Origin: Alteraurantiacibacter buctensis
GTDB lineage: Bacteria > Pseudomonadota > Alphaproteobacteria > Sphingomonadales > Sphingomonadaceae
Assembly: GCF_009827655.1 (NCBI RefSeq)
Contig: NZ_WTYV01000001.1
Span: forward strand, 186,001 to 250,000
Length of the DNA stretch: 64,000 bases
Direction: 5' to 3'
How positions within the stretch are numbered: position 1 is the stretch's first letter; each line of letters starts with the position of its first letter. A program made the translations under genes and the position numbers. This document shows positions 24,524-33,633 of the stretch, piece by piece. Under the pieces are notes generated by a model. That model worked only from the letters and a program-made list of their open reading frames with translations, was not told where the DNA came from and ran no database searches.

Positions 24524-26067
24524 TGCTGATCAAGATTTCCGACGACGCCCTGGCCCGCGCGCTTGGTGCCGACGAACTGGCCGAGGCTTTCGCCGCGAAG
24601 GGCCACGAGGTTCACCGCACCTCCTCATGGGGCATGCAGTGGCTGGAACCGCTGGTGGAGATCGACGGGAAGGGCTTTGGTCCCGCCACGCTTGGTGACG
24701 TCGATGCCATTCTGAACGGCTCGTCCGACAAGGCCATCGGCGTGATCGAGCAGCACCCCTTCATCGCCGGGCAGACCCGCTTCACTTTCGCCCGCGCGGG
24801 CAAGACGCGGCCCACCAGCCTGGCAGACTATCACGCCACCGGCGGCTGGCAGGGCCTGATGCGCGCCCGCCAGATCGGGCCGGAACAGATCATCGCCGAG
24901 GTACTGGAAAGCGGCCTGCGCGGCCGTGGCGGCGCGGGTTTCCCCACCGGCATCAAGTGGAAGACCGTGGCCGGCGCCGTGGCCGACCAGAAGTACATCG
25001 TCTGCAACGCCGACGAAGGCGACAGCGCCACCTTTGCCGATCGCATGGTGATGGAGGGCGACCCCTTCCAGCTGATCGAGGGCATGGCCATCGCAGGCGA
25101 GGCGGTGGGGGCCACGCGCGGCTATATCTATGTGCGCAGCGAATATCCCGATGCGATCCGCAAGCTGAACGAAGCGCTGGTCCAGTGCGCCGACATCATC
25201 GCCCCCTTCGTGTGCGAAGTGCGCATGGGTGCGGGCGCCTATGTCTGCGGCGAGGAAACGTCCTTGCTCAACAGTCTGGAAGGCAAGCGCGGCGAAGTGC
25301 GCGCCAAGCCGCCGCTGCCCGCGCTGGAAGGCCTGTTCGGCAAGCCCACCGTGGTCAACAACGTGCTGAGCCTCGCCGCCGTGCCGCACATCCTGGCGGA
25401 AGGTGGCTCGGCCGCCTACGCCCAGCAGGGCATGGGCCGCAGCAAGGGCACCATGCCGATCCAGCTGGCCGGCAACATCAAGCACGGCGGGCTTTACGAG
25501 GTCGCTTTCGGCGTGACGCTGGGCGAGCTGGTCAACGTGATCGGCGGCGGCACCGCATCGGGCCGCCCGGTCAAGGCGGTGCAGGTGGGCGGCCCGCTGG
25601 GGGCCTATCTCCACCCCGACCAGTTCGACATCGTGTTCGACTATGAAGCCTATACCGCTGCCGATGCGCTGATCGGCCACGGCGGCATCACCGTGTTCGA
25701 CGACACGGCCGACATGGGCAGCATGGCCCGCTTCGCGATGGAATTCTGCGCGGCGGAAAGCTGCGGCAAGTGCACCCCCTGCCGCATCGGCAGCACGCGG
25801 GGCGTGGAGCTGATCGACCGCATCCGCGCTGGTGGCCGCAAGCGTGACGTGATCGAACTGGCCCCGCAGATGCAGAACACGGTCAAGGACCAGGGCCGCT
25901 CCGTGGCCGAGGAAGTGGCCCTGCTGACCGACCTGTGCGAGACGATGAAGTTCGGTTCGCTCTGCGCCCTTGGCGGCTTCACCCCCTATCCGGTGATGAG
26001 CGCGCTGAAGCACTGGCCGGAAGACTTCGCGCCCGAAGCGCGCGCCGTGCTGGAGGCCGCCGAGTAA
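24520..26067 (+). CDS. fdsB: Formate dehydrogenase beta subunit, NADH/FMN-binding (NuoF-like)
   Basis: A 515-residue flavoprotein that reduces NAD with electrons from formate. The FMN/NADH signatures are GRGGAGFPTGIKW and CNADEGDSATFADR. The [4Fe-4S] cluster is held by ESCGKCTPCRIG plus a later cysteine in SLCALGGF. The N-terminal 130 residues are a thioredoxin-like extension typical of FdsB. It is coupled to fdsG by an ATGA overlap and followed 1 bp later by mobA. Confidence 0.96.
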   Translation: MMLIKISDDALARALGADELAEAFAAKGHEVHRTSSWGMQWLEPLVEIDGKGFGPATLGDVDAILNGSSDKAIGVIEQHPFIAGQTRFTFARAGKTRPTSLADYHATGGWQGLMRARQIGPEQIIAEVLESGLRGRGGAGFPTGIKWKTVAGAVADQKYIVCNADEGDSATFADRMVMEGDPFQLIEGMAIAGEAVGATRGYIYVRSEYPDAIRKLNEALVQCADIIAPFVCEVRMGAGAYVCGEETSLLNSLEGKRGEVRAKPPLPALEGLFGKPTVVNNVLSLAAVPHILAEGGSAAYAQQGMGRSKGTMPIQLAGNIKHGGLYEVAFGVTLGELVNVIGGGTASGRPVKAVQVGGPLGAYLHPDQFDIVFDYEAYTAADALIGHGGITVFDDTADMGSMARFAMEFCAAESCGKCTPCRIGSTRGVELIDRIRAGGRKRDVIELAPQMQNTVKDQGRSVAEEVALLTDLCETMKFGSLCALGGFTPYPVMSALKHWPEDFAPEARAVLEAAE

Positions 26068-26068
26068 G

Positions 26069-26593
26069 ATGATCCTGGGCGCGGTCCTGGCAGGCGGCAT
26101 GTCCACCCGGTTCGGCAGCGACAAGGCGCTGGCCGTGCTGGATGGCCGCACTCTGCTGGAACGCGCCGTCGCCTCTCTGAAGGCGCTGTGCGACACGGTG
26201 GTGATCGTGGGCCGGTCGGACAGCGACCTGGCTCCCGCGATCGCCGACTGGCCGCGCCCCGGCATGGGCCCGCTGGCGGGCGTGGCCGCCGCGCTGCGCC
26301 ACGGCCAGGGCAACGGCTATGCCAGCGTGCTCACCTGCGGGGTGGATTGCGGTGGCGTGTCTGCGGGCCTGCTGGCCGAGCTGTCGCCCGCCAGCGCCCA
26401 CGTGGAAACCCAGCCCGTCATCGGGCATTGGAAGAGTGATGCCGCCGAGGCGGCAATGGCGATCCTGACAAGCGAAGGACGCCATTCGATGCAAGGTTTC
26501 GCGCGGGCCATCGGATCACGGCCCGTCGCCACCACCCTGGCCCCTGCCAACATCAATAGTCCGGCCGATCTTGCCGCACTGGAGCACATGTAA
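26069..26593 (+). CDS. mobA: Molybdenum cofactor guanylyltransferase
   Basis: A 174-residue nucleotidyltransferase that attaches GMP to molybdopterin to form the bis-MGD cofactor used by FdsA. The GTP site is VLAGGMSTRFGSDKALA at about 5-21, and the magnesium-binding aspartate is in TCGVDCGG. Its placement inside the fds operon between fdsB and fdsA, with 1-bp spacing to fdsB and a TAATG overlap with fdsA, couples cofactor supply to enzyme production. The protein is slightly shorter than the E. coli enzyme. Confidence 0.93.
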   Translation: MILGAVLAGGMSTRFGSDKALAVLDGRTLLERAVASLKALCDTVVIVGRSDSDLAPAIADWPRPGMGPLAGVAAALRHGQGNGYASVLTCGVDCGGVSAGLLAELSPASAHVETQPVIGHWKSDAAEAAMAILTSEGRHSMQGFARAIGSRPVATTLAPANINSPADLAALEHM

Positions 26594-29439
26594 TGGGATA
26601 CGAACCGCAAAAGGATTTCGGCACGCCTGCCAGCCGGTCGAGCGACATGGTCACGCTCACCATCGACGGGCGCGACGTTACCGTGCCCGCCGGCACCAGC
26701 GTGATGCGCGCGGCGGCGGAGGCCGGTGGCGAGATCCCCAAGCTGTGCGCCACCGATAACGTCAAGGCGTTCGGCTCGTGCCGCCTGTGCCTGGTGGAAG
26801 TGGAAGGGATGCGCGGCACCCCCGCCAGTTGCACCACCCCGGTGATGCCGGGCATGAAGGTGAAGACCCAGACCCCCAAGCTGGACAAGCTGCGGCGCGG
26901 GGTGATGGAACTGTACATCTCCGACCACCCGCTCGATTGCCTCACCTGCAGCGCCAACAACGATTGCGAGCTGCAGGACCAGGCCGCCAACGTGGGCCTG
27001 CGCGACGTACGCTATGGCTATGAAGGGGCCAACCACCTGGGCAAGGCGAAGGACGAGAGCAATCCGTATTTCGCCTTCGACAGCTCGAAGTGTATCGTGT
27101 GCAGCCGCTGCGTGCGCGCGTGCGACGAGGTTCAGGGCACTTTCGCCCTCACCGTGGACGGTCGCGGCTTTGCCAGCGTGATTTCCGCCGGCCAGAAGGA
27201 AGACAACTTCCTCGGCTCCGAATGCGTATCGTGCGGCGCCTGCGTGCAGGCCTGCCCCACCGCCGCGCTGAACGAAAAGTCGGTGATCGAGATCGGCAAG
27301 CCCGAACGCTCCGTCCTCACCACCTGCGCCTATTGCGGCGTGGGCTGCACCTTCCGCGCCGAAATGCGCGGCGAGCAGCTTGTCCGCATGATCCCCAACA
27401 AGGACGGCAAGGCCAACCACGGCCACTCCTGCGTCAAGGGCCGCTTCGCCTGGGGCTATGCCAACCACGCCGACCGCATCCTGAAGCCGATGATCCGCGA
27501 AAAGATCGACCAGCCGTGGCGCGAAGTGAGCTGGGACGAGGCGATCGGCTTTGCCGCAGCCAAGATCCAGGCGATCAAGGCCGAAAGCGGCCCCCGCGCG
27601 CTGGGCGGCATCACCTCCAGCCGCTGCACCAATGAGGAAACCTTCCTGGTGCAGAAGCTGATTCGCGCCGGCTTCGGGGCCAACAACGTCGATACCTGCG
27701 CCCGCGTGTGCCACAGCCCCACCGGCTTCGGCCTCAGCAACGCCTTCGGCACCAGCGCCGGCACGCAGGACTTCGACAGCGTTGAGGACGTTGACGTGTT
27801 CATCGTGATCGGGGCCAACCCCACCGATGCCCACCCGGTGTTCGGCAGCCGCATGAAGCAGCGCCTGCGCCAGGGCGCGAAGATGATCGTGATCGACCCG
27901 CGCAAGATCGACCTGGTGAAGAGCGCGCACATCCAGGCCGACCACCACCTGCCGCTGCAGCCGGGCACCAACGTGGCCGTGCTCACCAGCCTGGCCCACG
28001 TGATCGTGACCGAAGGGCTGGCCGACGAAGCCTTCATCCGCGAACGCTGCGACTGGGACGAATACCAGGACTGGGCCCGCTTCGTGTCCGATGCCAAGCA
28101 CAGCCCGGAATTCCTGGAGCCCGTCACCAAGGTGCCCGCACAGACCGTGCGCGAGGCCGCACGCCTCTATGCCACCGGCGGCAACGGCGCGATCTATTAC
28201 GGCCTGGGCGTGACCGAGCACTCGCAAGGCTCCAGCACGGTGATGGCGATTGCCAACCTCGCTATGTGCACCGGCAACATCGGCCGGCGCGGCGTGGGCG
28301 TGAACCCGCTGCGCGGCCAGAACAACGTGCAGGGCGCCTGCGACATGGGCAGCTTCCCGCACGAACTGTCGGGCTATCGCCACATCTCCAACGCCGATGC
28401 CCGCGCGCTGTTCGAGGCCGACTGGGGCGTGACGCTGGACGCCGAACCCGGCCTGCGCATCCCCAACATGCTCGATGCCGCGCTCGATGGCTCGTTCCGC
28501 GCCATCTACATCCAGGGCGAGGACATCCTGCAAAGCGATCCGGACACGCACCACGTGGCCGCCGGCCTTGCGGCGATGGACTGCGTGATCGTGCATGACC
28601 TGTTCCTCAACGAAACGGCCAACTACGCGCACGTCTTCCTGCCCGGCTCCACCTTCCTGGAAAAGGACGGCACCTTCACCAACGCCGAACGGCGCATCCA
28701 GCCGGTGCAGCAGGTGATGGAACCGGCTAACGGCTATGCCGACTGGCAGATCACCCAGATGCTGGCCAATGCCATCGGCTGCGATTGGAACTATGGCCAC
28801 CCGAGCGAAATTCTGGCCGAAATCGCCCGCCTCACCCCCACGTTCTCCGGCGTGACCTGGGAACGCGTGGTCAGCGGCGAACCGCTGCAGTGGCCGGTCA
28901 ACGAAAAGGCGCCGCAGGGCAGCCCGATCATGCACGTGGACGGTTTCGTGCGCGGCAAGGGCAAGTTCATGGTCACCGAATACGTGCCGACCGATGAACG
29001 CACCGGCCCGCGCTTCCCGCTGCTGCTGACCACCGGGCGCATCCTCAGCCAGTACAACGTGGGCGCGCAAACCCGGCGCACCGGCAACCAGGTGTGGCAT
29101 GACGAGGACATTCTGGAAATGCACCCGACCGATGCCGAGAACCGCGGCCTGAAGACGGGTGACTTCGCCCGCCTCGCCAGCCGCTCGGGCGAAACGACCC
29201 TGCGCGTGCTGGTGACCGAGAAGGTGGCCCCGGGCGTGGTCTACACCACGTTCCACCACCCCAGCACCCAGGCCAACGTGGTCACCACCGACAATTCGGA
29301 CTGGGCCACCAACTGCCCCGAATACAAGGTGACCGCAGTGCAGGTGACCCCCAGCAACGGCCCCAGCGAATGGCAGACCGAATATGCGGACCTGACCGCC
29401 ATGGCCCGCCGCATCGAGACCATGGAGCCTGCCGAGTAA
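26593..29439 (+). CDS. fdsA: Formate dehydrogenase alpha subunit, Mo-bis-MGD catalytic
   Basis: A 948-residue catalytic subunit oxidising formate to CO2. The N-terminal 250 residues are NuoG-like with many clusters: [2Fe-2S] in GSCRLCLVEV, a His/Cys cluster in HPLDCLTCSANNDCELQ, and ferredoxin pairs CIVCSRCVRACDEV and CVSCGACVQACPT. The MopB domain begins at CAYCGVGCTFRAE. The molybdenum ligand cysteine is in CARVCHSPTGFG, followed by the conserved catalytic His. No signal peptide, so cytosolic. No internal stop or UGA is seen, so it is a cysteine rather than a selenocysteine enzyme. Confidence 0.97.
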   Translation: MGYEPQKDFGTPASRSSDMVTLTIDGRDVTVPAGTSVMRAAAEAGGEIPKLCATDNVKAFGSCRLCLVEVEGMRGTPASCTTPVMPGMKVKTQTPKLDKLRRGVMELYISDHPLDCLTCSANNDCELQDQAANVGLRDVRYGYEGANHLGKAKDESNPYFAFDSSKCIVCSRCVRACDEVQGTFALTVDGRGFASVISAGQKEDNFLGSECVSCGACVQACPTAALNEKSVIEIGKPERSVLTTCAYCGVGCTFRAEMRGEQLVRMIPNKDGKANHGHSCVKGRFAWGYANHADRILKPMIREKIDQPWREVSWDEAIGFAAAKIQAIKAESGPRALGGITSSRCTNEETFLVQKLIRAGFGANNVDTCARVCHSPTGFGLSNAFGTSAGTQDFDSVEDVDVFIVIGANPTDAHPVFGSRMKQRLRQGAKMIVIDPRKIDLVKSAHIQADHHLPLQPGTNVAVLTSLAHVIVTEGLADEAFIRERCDWDEYQDWARFVSDAKHSPEFLEPVTKVPAQTVREAARLYATGGNGAIYYGLGVTEHSQGSSTVMAIANLAMCTGNIGRRGVGVNPLRGQNNVQGACDMGSFPHELSGYRHISNADARALFEADWGVTLDAEPGLRIPNMLDAALDGSFRAIYIQGEDILQSDPDTHHVAAGLAAMDCVIVHDLFLNETANYAHVFLPGSTFLEKDGTFTNAERRIQPVQQVMEPANGYADWQITQMLANAIGCDWNYGHPSEILAEIARLTPTFSGVTWERVVSGEPLQWPVNEKAPQGSPIMHVDGFVRGKGKFMVTEYVPTDERTGPRFPLLLTTGRILSQYNVGAQTRRTGNQVWHDEDILEMHPTDAENRGLKTGDFARLASRSGETTLRVLVTEKVAPGVVYTTFHHPSTQANVVTTDNSDWATNCPEYKVTAVQVTPSNGPSEWQTEYADLTAMARRIETMEPAE

Positions 29440-29458
29440 TGCCAAAGGGAACGCGATA

Positions 29459-29674
29459 ATGGACGTCAACAAGCTCTCCCGCATGGCCAACCAGATCGCC
29501 GCCAACTTCGCCGCACAGGGCGAGGAGAAGGCGGTGGCGGAAACCGCGCTGCACATCTGGAAGTTCTGGGACCCGCGCATGAAGGCGGCGATCTATGCCG
29601 ACGACCTGGGTGACCTGTCGCCCATCGCCAAGGCGGCGATCCTGAAGCTGAAGGCCGAAGCGGCGGCGGCGTAG
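29459..29674 (+). CDS. fdsD: Formate dehydrogenase delta subunit
   Basis: A 71-residue small subunit found only in the FdsABGD type of soluble formate dehydrogenase. The signature is LSRMANQIAANFAAQG, then HIWKFWDPRMKAAI. It is needed for assembly or stability of the complex rather than electron transfer. It starts 19 bp after fdsA. Confidence 0.94.
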   Translation: MDVNKLSRMANQIAANFAAQGEEKAVAETALHIWKFWDPRMKAAIYADDLGDLSPIAKAAILKLKAEAAAA

Positions 29675-29684
29675 TTTCCTGCGT

Positions 29685-29790
29685 TCGTCATTGCGAGAAG
29701 CGAAGCGACGAAGCAATCCAGGGCGGCTCGATGTGGCACTGGATTGGTCGGCTCACGCCAGCTTTGCTTCCGCTTCGCTCGCAATGACGA
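29685..29790. repeat. Long intergenic hairpin repeat between fdsD and fdhD
   Basis: A 106-bp element whose ends TCGTCATTGCGAG (29685-29697) and CTCGCAATGACGA (29778-29790) are perfect reverse complements. An inner pair CAATCCAG / CTGGATTG extends the structure, and GAAGCGAAGCGA-type arms lie between. It is a mobile REP/MITE-like intergenic repeat of a kind frequent in sphingomonads. It separates fdhD from the rest of the operon and may act as an mRNA stability or partial termination signal. Confidence 0.8.
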
Positions 29791-29803
29791 CTAAAGGGAA
29801 GGC

Positions 29804-30568
29804 ATGACATTGCTCACCCAGCACAACCGCGACGGCACCACCACCCACGCCACCCGCGACTGGGTGCCGGAAGTGCCGGTGGCGCTGGAATTCAACGGCC
29901 TCGCCTATGCGGTGATGATGGCCACCCCGGCGGACCTTGCGGATTTCGCGCTGGGCTTTGCCCTCAACGAAGGCCTGGCCGCCACCCCTGCCGAAGTGAC
30001 CGACCTGGCCCTGGCCGAGGTCGAAAACGGCTGGATCGTGCGCGCCACCCTCACCGGCCTCGGCATCGACAAGTTGACCGACCGGGTGCGCACCCGGGTG
30101 GCGGAAAGTTCGTGCGGGCTGTGCGGGATCGAGAACCTGGAGGCCGTTGCCCGCCCGCTGCCGCCTGTGGCCGCCCACGCAGCCATAGCGCCGGAGGCGA
30201 TCTTCTCGGCCCTGGGCCAGCTCCGCGATCACCAGCCCCTCACCCGCGCCACCGGGGCCGCCCATGCCGCAGCATGGGCCGATAGCGGCGGGCGCGTGGT
30301 GCTGGCGCGCGAGGACGTGGGCCGCCACAACGCGATGGACAAGCTGGTGGGAGCCATGGCCGCAAGGGGCCTGCCGCTAGCCGGCGGCTTCATCCTCTCC
30401 ACCGCGCGCTGTTCCTACGAGATTGTCGAGAAGGCAGTCCGTGCCGGGGCGACCACGCTGGTCACCGTGTCGCTGCCCACCTCCATGGCGGTGGCCCGCG
30501 CGCAGTCGGCCGGCCTGTCGCTGTGGTGCCTGGCGCGCGATGACAGCGTGCTGCGGGTCTCTCCCTGA
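29804..30568 (+). CDS. fdhD: Formate dehydrogenase accessory sulfurtransferase FdhD
   Basis: A 254-residue FdhD/FdsC protein that transfers sulfur from cysteine desulfurase to the molybdenum cofactor of formate dehydrogenase. The catalytic cysteine pair is in ESSCGLCGIENLE (C-G-L-C). Other conserved parts are DFALGFALNEG near residue 45 and AREDVGRHNAMDKLVG near 170. It is the last gene of the fds set. In many bacteria it precedes fdsD; here it follows, behind a 106-bp hairpin repeat. Confidence 0.95.
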   Translation: MTLLTQHNRDGTTTHATRDWVPEVPVALEFNGLAYAVMMATPADLADFALGFALNEGLAATPAEVTDLALAEVENGWIVRATLTGLGIDKLTDRVRTRVAESSCGLCGIENLEAVARPLPPVAAHAAIAPEAIFSALGQLRDHQPLTRATGAAHAAAWADSGGRVVLAREDVGRHNAMDKLVGAMAARGLPLAGGFILSTARCSYEIVEKAVRAGATTLVTVSLPTSMAVARAQSAGLSLWCLARDDSVLRVSP

Positions 30569-30626
30569 CGCAGGAAAAATCACGGTTAAGCGGATATTTA
30601 CCGCAGCATCCGATAATTTGCGCCGG

Positions 30627-30803
30627 ATGGCCGCAGGCCGCTTGGGAATGCGTGCGATGACCGGACGAGGCGAAGGCCCCAAGGGTGGCGACCGGCGGCA
30701 GGGTGACCGCCGCCAGCATCAGGTGGACAAGCTGCCTTTCGCTGACCGGCGGAACGCCAGCCGCCGCTCCGGCCAGGACCGCCGCGCCAGCCAGCGCGAC
30801 TGA
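30627..30803 (+). CDS. Small arginine-rich protein, unknown function
   Basis: A 58-residue, very basic reading frame. It contains repeated DRR/RR motifs (GGDRRQGDRRQ, ADRRNASRRSG, QDRRASQRD), resembling small basic proteins seen in sphingomonads but of no known function. Possible starts are ATG 30627, 30648 or 30657; no clear ribosome site picks one. It is convergent with the SnoaL gene that ends at 30807. Low-complexity coding is possible, so this is tentative. Confidence 0.4.
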   Translation: MAAGRLGMRAMTGRGEGPKGGDRRQGDRRQHQVDKLPFADRRNASRRSGQDRRASQRD

Positions 30804-30806
30804 GGC

Positions 30807-31256
30807 TCAGCGCTTCCGGAACCCGTCGAGCACCTTGCCCGCCCAGGGCATGATTTCCTTGCTGGCGAACTTCCACACCCCGTCTTCCTGCGCCACCACA
30901 TCGCGCACATGGCCGCACCAGGTTACCACCGGCGGCTCGCCCAGGTGGAAGTGGGTGGACATGGCGTAGGACAGCACCTCCCACTTGCCGCCACCAAGAT
31001 CGTTGAAGATCAGGTTGGAATAGCGGTGCTGGTGGCCGGGAAAGTCCGCCCGGTCGTGGAACTTCAGCACCAGCTTGCGGATCTCCTCGCGCCCCTTGCA
31101 CACCTCGATGCCGCGCGCCTCGCTCTCCTCCACCACCTCGCCATCGGCCGTGTAGAGGTCGAGGTAACCCTCGGTATCGCCGGTATCGAGCGCGCGGTAA
31201 TAGCGGGCGAACAGTTCCATGATCGCCAGTTCGTCGGCGGGTTGGGGACGTTTCAT
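30807..31256 (-). CDS. SnoaL-like (NTF2 fold) protein
   Basis: A 149-residue SnoaL_4-type protein with ELAIMELFARYYRALDTGDTEG, LYTADGEVVEESEARG and the C-terminal EDGVWKFASKEIMPW. These are the classic helix-1 and last-strand motifs. Its start overlaps the upstream MFS stop by ATGA, so transporter and enzyme form a two-gene operon. Likely a small-molecule isomerase/dehydratase or binding protein for whatever the transporter imports. Confidence 0.82.
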   Translation of the reverse strand: MKRPQPADELAIMELFARYYRALDTGDTEGYLDLYTADGEVVEESEARGIEVCKGREEIRKLVLKFHDRADFPGHQHRYSNLIFNDLGGGKWEVLSYAMSTHFHLGEPPVVTWCGHVRDVVAQEDGVWKFASKEIMPWAGKVLDGFRKR

Positions 31257-32518
31257 GCAATGGCTCCTGATTGGCGGGCAAGGATGCGGGGGGCGGTTTC
31301 ACGCAAGGCCAGCGCCGCCGTGCCGCCCAGCACGGCCAGCACCACCAGCAGCCAGCAGACCGCCTGCAGGCCGTAAATGTCGGACAGGCCGCCCGCCAGG
31401 CTGGGGGCGATCACCCCGCCCAGGATCTCGCCCAGGCCCATGATAAGGCCCATCGCGGTGGCCGCGCGGGCCGGGCTGACGCTTTCCACCGGCACCGTGG
31501 CCATGAACATCGGGAAGGTGCCGTTGAACATCCAGCCGACGAAGAAGATCACCGCGAGGACTGCCGCCGAGCCTTCGAACCACAGCGCGGCCAGCGGCAG
31601 GATCACCCCGCCGAAGGTGAACCCCGCCATCACCGGGCGGCGGCCGAACCGGTCCGCCAGCCACGGGATGATGAAGCTGCATACGGCGCTGGACACGCCC
31701 AGTGCCGCCATCAGCCAGGCCGCCGTGCCATCGGCAAATCCGCGCAACTGCACCAGCACCAGCGGCATGAAGGCCCAGGTGACCACCAGGTAGGCCACCA
31801 GCACTACCGACATGAAGCCGCAGACGATCACGTTGCGCTCGGTCACCACCTCCATGATCGGTGCCCGGTCACCCTGCTGCCGGGGAGGGGGCGCGGGTAC
31901 TTCGCGCTCGATCACGAACAGCCACACCAGCAAGGCCGAAATCAGCCCCGGCACGGCGGCCACGAAAAAGGCATCGCGCCAGCCCCAGGCGAGCGCAATC
32001 GGCACCAGCACCAGCGGCGCAAGCGACGAACCGAGCAGGCTGGAGCCCAGGTTCTGCGTCACCCCCATCGCCAGCGCGCGGTGCTTGGGATCAACCTCTG
32101 CCGCCACCATCGCGTGGCTCAGCGGCATCACCCCGCCCTCGCTCAAACCCATCACCAGCCGCGCCGCCAGCAGCATCAGGAACCCGGTTGCGAGGCCCGA
32201 GGTGACCGAGCACAGCGCAAACAGCACGGTGGAGATCACGATGATGATCTTGCGTTTCCGCAGCTTGTCGGACAGCCAGCCCACGAAGATCGCCGCAATC
32301 GCCCAGGTCAGCGACAGGGCCGATCCCAGCATCCCCACCTGGGTGTAGCTGAGCCCCAGGTCCGGCTGGATATAGGGCATCAGGAAGTTGAGCGCGTTGC
32401 GATCGAAGAACAGGATGCCGAAGTTGAGGCACAGCAGGGTGACCAGCAGCACCTGGTAGCGTTTCGAAGACTGTCCCGCGATATTTCCGGCCTCCCCGGA
32501 GGCTGGTATTGCCTGCAT
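31253..32518 (-). CDS. MFS transporter
   Basis: A 421-residue MFS permease of the anion:cation symporter/glucarate type. Helix 1 holds NFGILFFDRNALNFLMPYI, followed by the conserved loop WLSDKLRKRKIII. Twelve hydrophobic segments fit the length. ATG 32518 has GGGAGAGA directly upstream (32528-32521), which decides against the start 12 bases earlier. The substrate is probably an organic acid or aromatic carboxylate, not provable from sequence. Confidence 0.88.
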   Translation of the reverse strand: MQAIPASGEAGNIAGQSSKRYQVLLVTLLCLNFGILFFDRNALNFLMPYIQPDLGLSYTQVGMLGSALSLTWAIAAIFVGWLSDKLRKRKIIIVISTVLFALCSVTSGLATGFLMLLAARLVMGLSEGGVMPLSHAMVAAEVDPKHRALAMGVTQNLGSSLLGSSLAPLVLVPIALAWGWRDAFFVAAVPGLISALLVWLFVIEREVPAPPPRQQGDRAPIMEVVTERNVIVCGFMSVVLVAYLVVTWAFMPLVLVQLRGFADGTAAWLMAALGVSSAVCSFIIPWLADRFGRRPVMAGFTFGGVILPLAALWFEGSAAVLAVIFFVGWMFNGTFPMFMATVPVESVSPARAATAMGLIMGLGEILGGVIAPSLAGGLSDIYGLQAVCWLLVVLAVLGGTAALALRETAPRILARQSGAIA

Positions 32519-32643
32519 GGTCTCTCCCACCCCGCAGCCCGCCTTTTGTGGCGGGTCAGGCCCGGGTCATCCCATGATTTGTGCGGCTTGGGAAGCGGTT
32601 AGGATGCGGCGGTTGCGCCTCGCAAAACGGCGCCCGCACTCGA

Positions 32644-33045
32644 TCAGTCGGTAACCAGCGCGTAATCCTGAAACCGGCCGGCAGCATCGAAGTTGATCAC
32701 CAGCCATTCGGAATCGAGGCTCAACCAGTTACGCTCCGGCCCCAGCCAATAGACCAGATCCCAGTCGCTGAAACAGGCGCATTCGCAGTCGGGACCGAGC
32801 AGAGCCAGAACCTGAGGCCGGGTGCGCCCCTCAAGCGTATCGTCCCAGATCAGCGCCCCGACCATTTCCTGCCGCGAATAGTCATCCGAGCGGCTGACAG
32901 CGCGCCAGTCGCTGGCATCGAACGGGCGCAACGGAAGCGGCGGCGTAATCACCCAGGCCAGATACAGGGCAACGGGTGCAAGCAGCAGCAGCAGGCCGAC
33001 TCCGAAGCAGCCAAGCCGCGGGCCCCATCCGCTGCGGTAAGGCAC
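32644..33045 (-). CDS. Membrane-anchored BamE/SmpA-like protein
   Basis: A 133-residue protein with one N-terminal membrane helix (CFGVGLLLLLAPVALYLAWV, about 12-31) and a soluble domain. The soluble part TLEGRTRPQVLALLGPD, followed by paired beta strands LVYWLGPE and WLVINFDAAGRFQDYALV, resembles the SmpA/OmlA (BamE) fold. It starts with GTG immediately after the metW stop (TAAGTG). Function unknown; the fold similarity is a reading of pattern, not a search result. Confidence 0.6.
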   Translation of the reverse strand: MPYRSGWGPRLGCFGVGLLLLLAPVALYLAWVITPPLPLRPFDASDWRAVSRSDDYSRQEMVGALIWDDTLEGRTRPQVLALLGPDCECACFSDWDLVYWLGPERNWLSLDSEWLVINFDAAGRFQDYALVTD

Positions 33046-33633
33046 TTACCGGCTCAACCGGAACACCGCATGTTCCGCCCGCCAGTTGGCCCGGAAGCTG
33101 CCGATCTCGCGCCCGTCGGCGAAGAACCAGCTTCCCTCCACCGTCACGCCCTTGGCGGCCAGCAGGTCGCGGAAGTCGGCCACGGTCAGGTGATGGATGT
33201 TCTCGGTCTCGTACCAGCTTACCGGCAGGTGCCGCGTCACCGGCATGCGCCCGTGGACCAGCAGGGAGAGGCGCATCTTCCAGTAGGCGAAGTTGGGAAA
33301 GCTGACGAAGGCGGTGCGGCCGATCCGCAGCAACTGGTCCAGCATGTAGTCGGGCCGCTGGGCGGTTTGCAGCGTCTGGCTCAGGATCGCCACGTCATAG
33401 GCAGCGTCGGGATAGTCGGCCAGGTCGCGGTCGGCATCGCCCTGCACCACGGAAAGGCCGCGCGATACGCAGCGTTCCACCAGCTCCGGGTCCAGCTCCA
33501 TCCCGCGCACGTCCACGCCGCGCTCGTCACGCAGCACGCCCATCAGCTCGCCCTCGCCGCAGCCGATATCGAGCACGCGCATGCCGGTGGGCACCAGGCT
33601 GGCGATCTTGGCAAGGTCGGGGCGCAAGCTCAT
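33046..33633 (-). CDS. metW: Methionine biosynthesis protein MetW
   Basis: A 195-residue methyltransferase-fold protein that partners MetX in proteobacteria. The SAM-type motif is [15 protein letters not shown] (20-34). Family segments [26 protein letters not shown] and [11 protein letters not shown] are clear. ATG 33633 overlaps the metX stop (ATGA). MetW is required for MetX activity in several bacteria. Confidence 0.94.
   Translation of the reverse strand: MSLRPDLAKIASLVPTGMRVLDIGCGEGELMGVLRDERGVDVRGMELDPELVERCVSRGLSVVQGDADRDLADYPDAAYDVAILSQTLQTAQRPDYMLDQLLRIGRTAFVSFPNFAYWKMRLSLLVHGRMPVTRHLPVSWYETENIHHLTVADFRDLLAAKGVTVEGSWFFADGREIGSFRANWRAEHAVFRLSR

Noticed and set aside
26317-29580. 1087-codon open frame on the minus strand opposite fdsA
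   Set aside because: Low-complexity His/Ala/Gly/Val-rich translation with no family motifs; it mirrors the codon bias of the real fdsA gene in high-GC DNA.
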